Shown: positions 26,248-31,573 of the stretch, in pieces
How the letters are laid out: each line of letters opens with the position of its first letter
Position numbering within the stretch: position 1 is the first letter of the stretch
Assembly (NCBI GenBank): GCA_002069785.1
Contig: MWCA01000038.1
Span: 1 to 50,333 of the forward strand
DNA length: 50,333 nt
Direction of reading: 5' to 3'
From: Lentisphaerae bacterium ADurb.Bin242
GTDB taxonomy: Bacteria; Verrucomicrobiota; Lentisphaeria; Victivallales; UBA1829
Notes under the pieces: generated by a model
What the model saw: only the letters and a program-made list of their open reading frames with translations
Told to the model about the DNA's origin: nothing
Database searches by the model: none
Position numbers and translations under genes: made by a program

Positions 26248-26265
26248 CTGAAACATTTGAAACAG
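26248..26265. repeat. 18-bp shared promoter element, copy 2
   Basis: CTGAAACATTTGAAACAG, the exact reverse complement of the sequence at 15458-15475. Here it ends 21 bases before the -35 box, roughly two helical turns further out than copy 1, and in the opposite orientation relative to the promoter. It lies 5 bases after the stop of the LacI gene at 26270. Confidence 0.65.
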
Positions 26266-26269
26266 AAAT

Positions 26270-27217
26270 TCAGATGCTTTCCCGTTCGATGAACCGGTAA
26301 GGAACCAGAATTTCCCGGACGCCGGTTTTCCGGTTGATCTGATCGGACAGCAGCCGGACGCATTGACGCGCCAGTTCGTGGAAGTCCTGTGTCAGTGCCG
26401 TCAGGGGCGGGATGGTATACGGGGTGATGGCGGGGTTTTCCAGAGCCAGCAGGGAAAGGTCGTCCGGCACCCGGATGCCGCGGCGGGAAAACAGAAACAG
26501 CAGTTTGGGAGCAAAACTTTCGCAGGCGGCGAATACGGCGTCGGCTTTTTTTCCTATGATGCTTTCGGCAATGGCTTCCAGCTCGTACCCGACATGCATT
26601 TCCTCATGGAAGGAACTTTCCGAGATCCTTCTGCTCCGGCAGAAATCATGAAATACTTCGACACGCTTTTCCGCATTGATGTTGCTGTCCAGCGGAGTGG
26701 ATACAAAGGCGATCCGGCGGCGCCCGGCGCGATACAGACGCTCCATTCCTTCCATGATCCCCTGTTTTTCGTCGGAGGTCACACGGTAAATGCCTTCCCG
26801 GAAATTGGACATGGCATTCAGCGCGACCAGCGGCACGGAATGTTCCTGCGGCCAGCGCTTTTCCAGGCCGGCGGTCCAGACGGTGGATATGACCCCGGCA
26901 TAGAACTGGTCATGCAATGCCTCCAGGTTGGAGACAGAGAGTATTTCCGTCTCAAAACCGTTGAAGTCAAGTTCCCGGCCGAGGGAAGAGAGGATGATTC
27001 CGGTATAGCCTTCGAAGGAGAAACCCGGAATCACGACGGCCACCCGTTTCTTGTAATGAACCGGCAGGGCATAATGACGCCTCTGCGCAAGTTCGACAAT
27101 CCGCCGGCGCAAATCCATGGTGACGCTCGGATGATTGTTCAAAGCCCGCAGGACTGTCGCGGGCGCGACTCCCAGTTCGGCTCCCAGCGACCGCAGTGTA
27201 ACTTTTTTCCCCGGCAT
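26270..27217 (-). CDS. LacI-family transcriptional regulator
   Basis: A 315-residue LacI regulator. The N-terminal helix-turn-helix reads VTLRSLGAELGVAPATVLRALNNH, followed by the hinge RRRIVELAQRRHYALP. The effector domain has the typical segments VAVVIPGFSFEGYTG, LYRAGRRRIAFVST, ADAVFAACESFAPKLL, DDLSLLALENPA, TALTQDFHELARQCV and a C-terminal LVPYRFIERES. GAGAGGAC precedes the ATG at 27217. It lies directly upstream of, and in the same direction as, the pseudopilin operon (26105), which has its own promoter and the shared 18-bp element, so this protein is the best local candidate to bind there. Confidence 0.87.
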   Translation of the reverse strand: MPGKKVTLRSLGAELGVAPATVLRALNNHPSVTMDLRRRIVELAQRRHYALPVHYKKRVAVVIPGFSFEGYTGIILSSLGRELDFNGFETEILSVSNLEALHDQFYAGVISTVWTAGLEKRWPQEHSVPLVALNAMSNFREGIYRVTSDEKQGIMEGMERLYRAGRRRIAFVSTPLDSNINAEKRVEVFHDFCRSRRISESSFHEEMHVGYELEAIAESIIGKKADAVFAACESFAPKLLFLFSRRGIRVPDDLSLLALENPAITPYTIPPLTALTQDFHELARQCVRLLSDQINRKTGVREILVPYRFIERESI

Positions 27218-27316
27218 GTCCTCTCCCGTCGTTTCATCTTCTCACCCGCATGATTGTAGTATCTGTTCCCATGATTTATCGTATTTCGATTTCAAACAAA
27301 GACCATCCATCGGTCA

Positions 27317-27547
27317 TCAATCCTTGTCATACGGGCTGTAAATATGAATGTCGACACCCAATGCGAAAAGAACCCGCAGCATCTTGCCGACATGGCAGGT
27401 CTCCTTGCCGTTTTCCAGATCGCCGATAAAGCGGATTCCGGTGTGGGCCAATCCGGCCAGCTGTGCCTGTGTGATGCCCTGTCTCTTACGCAGTTTCCGG
27501 ATAAGCATTCCGATCTCTTTACAACTTTGCAGTTCTTTTTTTCCCAC
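27317..27547 (-). CDS. HipB-like (y4mF-type) XRE transcriptional regulator
   Basis: A 76-residue protein starting at GTG (27547), with GAGGG 6-8 bases before it. It consists of one XRE helix-turn-helix: IRKLRKRQGITQAQLAGLAHTGIRFIGDLENGKETCHVGKMLRVLFALGVDI. The segment RFIGDLENGK...GKMLRVL.ALG matches the y4mF branch of HipB antitoxins, which normally neutralise a HipA kinase encoded just downstream. No HipA gene follows; the LacI gene's promoter region begins instead. It may be a solitary regulator or the survivor of a broken toxin-antitoxin pair. Its promoter is flanked by two related palindromes, which is the expected autoregulation pattern. Confidence 0.82.
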   Translation of the reverse strand: MGKKELQSCKEIGMLIRKLRKRQGITQAQLAGLAHTGIRFIGDLENGKETCHVGKMLRVLFALGVDIHIYSPYDKD

Positions 27548-27564
27548 AATCCACCCTCATATTC

Positions 27565-27580
27565 TTACCGATCGGGATAA
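27565..27580. promoter_or_regulatory. Operator-like palindrome, HipB-like gene, downstream of promoter
   Basis: TTACCGATCGGGATAA contains the perfect palindrome CCGATCGG (27568-27575) and matches the upstream site TTCCCGTTCGGGAA at 11 of 14 positions. It lies between the -10 box and the GTG start. Confidence 0.55.
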
Positions 27581-27607
27581 ATATACCATATGACCTTCAA
27601 AATTCAA
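27580..27607 (-). promoter_or_regulatory. Promoter of the HipB-like gene
   Basis: Minus strand: -35 TTGAAT (27607-27602), 16-base spacer, -10 TATATT (27585-27580), sandwiched between two operator-like palindromes. Confidence 0.55.
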
Positions 27608-27615
27608 GTGAAATA

Positions 27616-27629
27616 TTCCCGTTCGGGAA
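27616..27629. promoter_or_regulatory. Operator-like palindrome, HipB-like gene, upstream of promoter
   Basis: TTCCCGTTCGGGAA has 6-base perfect arms (TTCCCG/CGGGAA) around TT. It lies 8 bases upstream of the -35 box of the HipB-like gene and about 50 bases before the plus-strand promoter at 27681, so it could serve both directions. Confidence 0.55.
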
Positions 27630-27680
27630 GAAAAAAGGCTTTTTGTAAACTGAAAATCCAAAAATAACCTGATAAACCGG

Positions 27681-27709
27681 TTGTTTTCAGGGATGGGACA
27701 AAGTATATT
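27681..27709 (+). promoter_or_regulatory. Candidate promoter of the HTH-like/UPF0158 gene pair
   Basis: -35 TTGTTT (27681-27686), 17-base spacer, -10 TATATT (27704-27709). Transcription would start near 27716, about 38 bases before the ATG at 27754. Confidence 0.5.
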
Positions 27710-27753
27710 ACGGCAGTTGCGGCAAATGAATTTGGAAGTTGGAGTTTTTGCCC

Positions 27754-28149
27754 ATGGCGGCGGACCAGGAAAAATGGGTTGACATTCAGGAAAATGCCGA
27801 TTTGCACATGACTCCGCAGGGAATGCTGCGGGACTCCCTCGGCACATTCGACACGGGAAACGGCGTGGGGCTGCCTGCCCTGACGCAAAGCCGGTTGTCG
27901 GAAACCGCGGACGGCGCGCATTTCTTCCAGAAGCTCTTCTCCAGTTACATCCGCAAACTCTCCGCGTTCGGCGATCCCGCGGGAAAAGAGCTGTCCGGGC
28001 TTTTCCAGGCGGCACTCGCCGGACGGCTCGACCTCGGCGTTATGACTGTCGGCAACTGGGAACGCGGGAAATCTCTCCCGGGATGGATTCATCTGGAAAA
28101 ACTCAACCGCTTGGAGAAAAATCATGCTGAAATTCAACGAGATTTATGA
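27754..28149 (+). CDS. Small protein with a possible C-terminal XRE-like helix-turn-helix
   Basis: About 131 residues from the ATG at 27754, chosen because GGAG lies 9 bases before it. I recognise no full-length family. The C-terminal part (GKELSGLFQAALAGRLDLGV, then TVGNWERGKSLPGWIHLEKL) matches the recognition-helix end of XRE domains, where VSNWERG.SLP is typical, so DNA binding is likely but not certain. The N-terminal 75 residues resemble nothing I know. It overlaps the start of the UPF0158 gene by 26 bases, so the pair is translationally coupled. It diverges from the HipB-like gene. Confidence 0.5.
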   Translation: MAADQEKWVDIQENADLHMTPQGMLRDSLGTFDTGNGVGLPALTQSRLSETADGAHFFQKLFSSYIRKLSAFGDPAGKELSGLFQAALAGRLDLGVMTVGNWERGKSLPGWIHLEKLNRLEKNHAEIQRDL

Positions 28150-28585
28150 GGCGTACGAGTATGTGAACTTCGGAGGAGTCGACGACAAATCCGCGCATCT
28201 GAACCGTGAACTCGGAAAGATCGTGATCGTTCCGAGCGGCCTGGTTTCCGACCACGAAGAAATCGAGGCGGCGGAAAGGGAGCTTGAAACCGGCGAATGG
28301 CTCGACATTCCGGACAAACATGACCTCGGCCTGGGGAAAAAGCTGGTCTTCCGCTTCGCCTCGGAAAATCTGTCTCCGGCGGATTTCAGCCGCGTCGAAC
28401 GCTTTTTCTCGCATTCCGGCGCTTATGGAAACTGGAAGGATTTTCTTGCGGAACGCGGCCTGCTGCAGAAATGGTATGATTTTTCCTTTCAGTCCGAGGT
28501 CGCGGCCCTGAAGGAATGGCTCGCCCAAGAGGAAATCCCTTACGAGGACGAGACCGGAAAGATCATCGAGCCGCCGCGGCAATGA
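28124..28585 (+). CDS. UPF0158-family protein
   Basis: A 153-residue acidic cytoplasmic protein. It starts LKFNEIYEAYEYVNFGG and has an early strand pair (HLNRELGKIVIVPSG) followed by helical sequence, a charged ELETGEWLDIPDK motif, and FRFASENLSPADFSRVERFFSHSGAYGNWKDFLAERGLLQKWYDF, which is the typical end of UPF0158 (F...G....FK..L...G....WY.F). The family is widespread and uncharacterised. GGAG lies 7 bases before the ATG. It is preceded by, and overlaps, a putative DNA-binding protein, an arrangement seen for toxin-antitoxin-like pairs; that role here is speculation. Confidence 0.7.
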   Translation: MLKFNEIYEAYEYVNFGGVDDKSAHLNRELGKIVIVPSGLVSDHEEIEAAERELETGEWLDIPDKHDLGLGKKLVFRFASENLSPADFSRVERFFSHSGAYGNWKDFLAERGLLQKWYDFSFQSEVAALKEWLAQEEIPYEDETGKIIEPPRQ

Positions 28586-28866
28586 TTTCGCCGTCCCGGC
28601 GGAAAGTGCATTGGAATGGATTCGAAAGGTCCGGCATGGAAAGAACGTTTTTCCATTCGGAGTCGTTCTTCTATCCGTTTTTTCTTCCCGGCAGTTCTGC
28701 TGCGGATCGGTGCAATCGTTTCCTTTCATCTCCCCCGGCTGCAAGAAAAGGAAAAAGTTCATTCAAGAATGGACTCTACCCTTGCCGTTTTCTCAACAAA
28801 ACTATTGGGATACTGGCTGGAATTTCCTGAAACCAAAAAATCTTTCAACTTTTTTTGTCTCCCCTC
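28586..28866. other. Non-coding region before the next regulator
   Basis: This gap (about 350 bases including the promoter that follows) holds no gene I can support. A short open frame at 28616-28870 with one hydrophobic stretch has no good ribosome site and runs into the promoter. A CGCCG/CGGCG hairpin at 28589-28601 lacks a T-run. Confidence 0.5.
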
Positions 28867-28894
28867 TTGACACTGGGGATTTTTGTTGTATAAT
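28867..28894 (+). promoter_or_regulatory. Strong sigma-70-like promoter of the regulator-pseudopilin-hydrolase operon
   Basis: -35 TTGACA (28867-28872), 16-base spacer, -10 TATAAT (28889-28894), about 44 bases before the ATG at 28938. Both boxes are consensus. Confidence 0.7.
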
Positions 28895-28898
28895 TACA

Positions 28899-28910
28899 TG
28901 TATCGATACA
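28899..28910. promoter_or_regulatory. Perfect 12-bp palindrome at the transcription start
   Basis: TGTATCGATACA is a perfect palindrome located 4 bases after the -10 box, covering the predicted start of transcription. It is a good candidate operator for the regulator encoded directly downstream (autorepression and control of the whole operon). Confidence 0.6.
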
Positions 28911-28937
28911 AAGCATCATAGTTAGGATGATCGACGG

Positions 28938-30059
28938 ATGGTAAATATAAAACAAAGCGAAACAGTTCCCAAATATGAAGCCGTCGCCCAGGAATTATCC
29001 TGCCGGATTACCGCCGGATTGACGCCGGGGAGCAAACTGCCGCCCATGCGTCGTCTGATGGCGGACCTGAAAACCAGCCAGGCAACGCTTGACCGCGCTT
29101 TGCGGCTGCTTTGGGAGAACGGGGAAATTACGAGGATCGAGGGAGCCGGTTATTTTACCGTGATTCCCGATACCGTTCCGAAGAAATTGAACGGGCAGGT
29201 GACTCCCGTCGATTTCTGTTTTTTCTTTCGCGACCGTGTCATGGGAAATCCTTTGTACAGCAAACTCCTGACAATGCTGATGGAATACGGCAAGAACTAT
29301 CATTTCCGGATCAATATTTTTCCGTATGAAGAGATGGGCACGGTGCAGGGGTTTCAGGACAAATTATTGCGTTCCGGAAGCCGCGGGGCCATTCTCCTGG
29401 GCTGTTCCAAAAGCTCGTTTGAATATGCGCTCCGAAGATTGGAAATTCCCAGTGTCCACCTTTACCCGAACTGGTTCGATGACCAATGCCATTCCATATT
29501 GATCGATAATTTTTGCTGTATCGAGCTGCTGATTGCCCATCTGACGGAGCTCGGCCACCGGAATATAGCGATGCTTCACGGGCAGGGATACGATAACTGT
29601 TACATGACGGACCAGGAAGAGCGGATCGACGCTTATTATGAAATTGTCCGGCGTTACGGATTGCCTGTGATTCCGCAGAATGTATTGTTCGGGGGGTATT
29701 CCGAAGAAACCGGATACCGGGCCGGCAGGGAGCTGATGACGCGCTCGGATTCCATGCGTCCTACCGCGATCATGGCCAACGACTATAATATTTCCGGGGT
29801 TTACCAGGCAATCCGGGAGGCAGGGATGAAGCCGGGGAAAGATGTCAGCGTCACCGGTTTTGATAATCTGGACACGGCGCCGTTATTGAACCCGTCCCTT
29901 TCCTCGCTGGATATTTCCTGCGAGGAGGCTGTCCGGCTGGCTTTGGAGAGATTGCGGCTGCGAATGGAAAAGCCGGAGACAAAAGGCGGAATCATCCGTG
30001 TAAAGCCACGGTTTTTCAAGCGTGATTCAACTCAACCATGCCATGCAAGCAGAACATAA
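28938..30059 (+). CDS. GntR-type winged-helix regulator with LacI-like sugar-binding domain
   Basis: A 373-residue regulator. Residues 10-75 are a GntR winged helix (PKYEAVAQELSCRI..G...GSKLPPMRRLMADLKTSQATLDRALRLLWENGEITRI.GAGYF). Residues 90-350 are a LacI-like effector domain (LTELGHRNIAMLHGQGYD; PTAIMANDYNISGV; DVSVTGFDNLD; LDISCEEAVRLALERL). It is the first gene of a five-gene plus-strand operon with a pseudopilin, a small secreted beta-protein and two large secreted hydrolase-like proteins. The strong promoter with a perfect palindrome at its start site suggests autorepression relieved by a sugar. Confidence 0.86.
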   Translation: MVNIKQSETVPKYEAVAQELSCRITAGLTPGSKLPPMRRLMADLKTSQATLDRALRLLWENGEITRIEGAGYFTVIPDTVPKKLNGQVTPVDFCFFFRDRVMGNPLYSKLLTMLMEYGKNYHFRINIFPYEEMGTVQGFQDKLLRSGSRGAILLGCSKSSFEYALRRLEIPSVHLYPNWFDDQCHSILIDNFCCIELLIAHLTELGHRNIAMLHGQGYDNCYMTDQEERIDAYYEIVRRYGLPVIPQNVLFGGYSEETGYRAGRELMTRSDSMRPTAIMANDYNISGVYQAIREAGMKPGKDVSVTGFDNLDTAPLLNPSLSSLDISCEEAVRLALERLRLRMEKPETKGGIIRVKPRFFKRDSTQPCHASRT

Positions 30060-30088
30060 CCCAATGGAGAATTCAAGGAGAGTGTCTT

Positions 30089-30736
30089 ATGAAAAGAAAG
30101 AATTTTACACTTGTGGAATTGCTGATCGTCATTGCGATCATCGTAATTCTTGCAGCGATGCTGCTGCCGGTGTTGGACAAGGCACGCAACCGGGCCAAGG
30201 GAATCTATTGCATCGGCAACTTGAAACAGTCGGGGCTGACGGCCGTTCTCTATGGCAACGACAATAACGGCTGGGCTCCCATTCCTTACGATACCGGACG
30301 CAGCCTGACCTGGACTGGAATCCTCAACCAGGCCGGTTACATCCAGAGCACCAAGAGAAACTTTCTGGTCTGCCCTACTGCCCGGCCGTTTGAATTCATC
30401 GGTTTCAATAATACTTACGGCATGTGGGCATATGAGTATTCTTCCCGGGTCCGGCTCTGGGGCGCCTACCAAGGCACTGGCGGCATTCCTTACATCAAGG
30501 AGGGACCGGCGCGCCAGATTGTCATGGCGGATTCCCTGGCAGCGGCCTCCCTGACGTCGGCGCAAACCTACCATATCTACGGATGGGTCAACAGCCAGCG
30601 TTATTTCGATCTTCGTCACCAACGGCAATTGAACGCCTTTTTCGCCGACGGCCACAGCAGCAGCGTGAATGCTTCGGCTACCGGAAAACTGGGAATCAAA
30701 TACTATTTAATGGAGGGAAGAGTATGTTCAAACTGA
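30089..30736 (+). CDS. Type II pseudopilin-like protein, H-X9-DG type
   Basis: A 215-residue protein from the ATG at 30089, preceded by AAGGAGAGTGTCTT. The leader MKRKN is followed by [24 protein letters not shown]; the residue before the cleavage point is Asn, not Gly. The post-helix segment (LDKARNRAKGIYCIGNLKQSGL) matches the other pseudopilins, and RHQRQLNAFFADGH near the end is the H-X9-DG signature. It lies 29 bases after the regulator gene and its 3' end overlaps the next gene by 13 bases, so it is coupled to the small secreted beta-protein. Confidence 0.88.
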   Translation: MKRKNFTLVELLIVIAIIVILAAMLLPVLDKARNRAKGIYCIGNLKQSGLTAVLYGNDNNGWAPIPYDTGRSLTWTGILNQAGYIQSTKRNFLVCPTARPFEFIGFNNTYGMWAYEYSSRVRLWGAYQGTGGIPYIKEGPARQIVMADSLAAASLTSAQTYHIYGWVNSQRYFDLRHQRQLNAFFADGHSSSVNASATGKLGIKYYLMEGRVCSN

Positions 30737-31569
30737 AAAAATGGGCGCTCATCGCGTCGCTGGGACTGCTGGCATCCGGTGTTATCAACGCTGCGCCGGC
30801 GGTAAACGTCACCGCTCACTTTTCCGACCAGGTCAATGCCGTCCGCAATGACCCCAAATGGCTCACCGGCGAGATGGCTATCGGCCAGTCGTTCATTCCG
30901 GACGGCGACACCGTGAGCTTCCTTTCCGCCAATATTTTTCCTGCCGAAAAAAGACAGGAGCGCGTAGTCAAGACGGGCGAGAAAGGGAAAAATCTCCAGA
31001 TTACACTCAAGGAGCTGCAAGACGGCAATCCGGGAAACACGATTGCGACCCGTTCCGACCGGGAAGCCGGAGTGAAGGTCGGTGCACTGAATCTGTACCG
31101 GATCGATGCTCCGGTGACTCCCGGCAAAAGTTACCTGCTGGAATTCCGGCTGGACGCCCCCGGCGCCGGCGACTACTATTTCTGGTATCAATACGGCGGC
31201 AACCATTATCTGAAAGGGGATTTCTACATGAACGGCCAGAGACGCGGCGGCTGCGACCTGGATTTTGCCGTTTACCGCCCGGTGGAGATCACCCCGAATG
31301 CAGCGATTGCAGCGCCCCGTCCGCCGGAAATCCTGGAAATCCGGTTCCAGGAGAAACCCGACCGGACCCGGACCACCATTTTCCTTTCCGGCCCGGACGG
31401 CATTGCCCGGTATGTTCCCGTCTGGAGCGATGACCGGACCGTATTGCTGGGCCCGCTCAAACTTCCCGTTCGCCCCGGCCAAACGAGGGAGTACCGGGTG
31501 CATATCAATACCGACGGCGGTCAATCACCGTCCGTGGTGATTCCGTTCACCCTTCACGAAAAGAATTGA
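30724..31569 (+). CDS. Secreted beta-domain protein, paralogue of the next gene's N-terminus
   Basis: 281 residues from the ATG at 30724. The signal peptide is MFKLKKWALIASLGLLASGVINA. The mature protein has a beta-sandwich-like domain that is clearly related to residues 25-270 of the next protein: QSFIPDGDTVSFL against QTFIPSCDKISFL, then FWYQYGGNHYLKGDFYMNG against LWYQYGNSRYERGAFAVNG, then GGCDLDFAVYRPV against GSCDAHFTTYYPV. It thus encodes as a free protein a module that the next gene carries as an N-terminal domain. No enzyme motif is visible; a glycan-binding or structural role is an inference. It overlaps the pseudopilin gene by 13 bases and ends 4 bases before the next start. Confidence 0.72.
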   Translation: MFKLKKWALIASLGLLASGVINAAPAVNVTAHFSDQVNAVRNDPKWLTGEMAIGQSFIPDGDTVSFLSANIFPAEKRQERVVKTGEKGKNLQITLKELQDGNPGNTIATRSDREAGVKVGALNLYRIDAPVTPGKSYLLEFRLDAPGAGDYYFWYQYGGNHYLKGDFYMNGQRRGGCDLDFAVYRPVEITPNAAIAAPRPPEILEIRFQEKPDRTRTTIFLSGPDGIARYVPVWSDDRTVLLGPLKLPVRPGQTREYRVHINTDGGQSPSVVIPFTLHEKN

Positions 31570-31573
31570 CACC

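Noticed and set aside
28589..28601. CGCCG/CGGCG hairpin after the UPF0158 gene
   Set aside because: Only five base pairs, a three-base loop and no following T-run, so it is not a convincing terminator.
28616..28870. A possible 84-residue protein with one hydrophobic segment
   Set aside because: No usable ribosome site, no family, and its end lies inside the -35 box of the next strong promoter.
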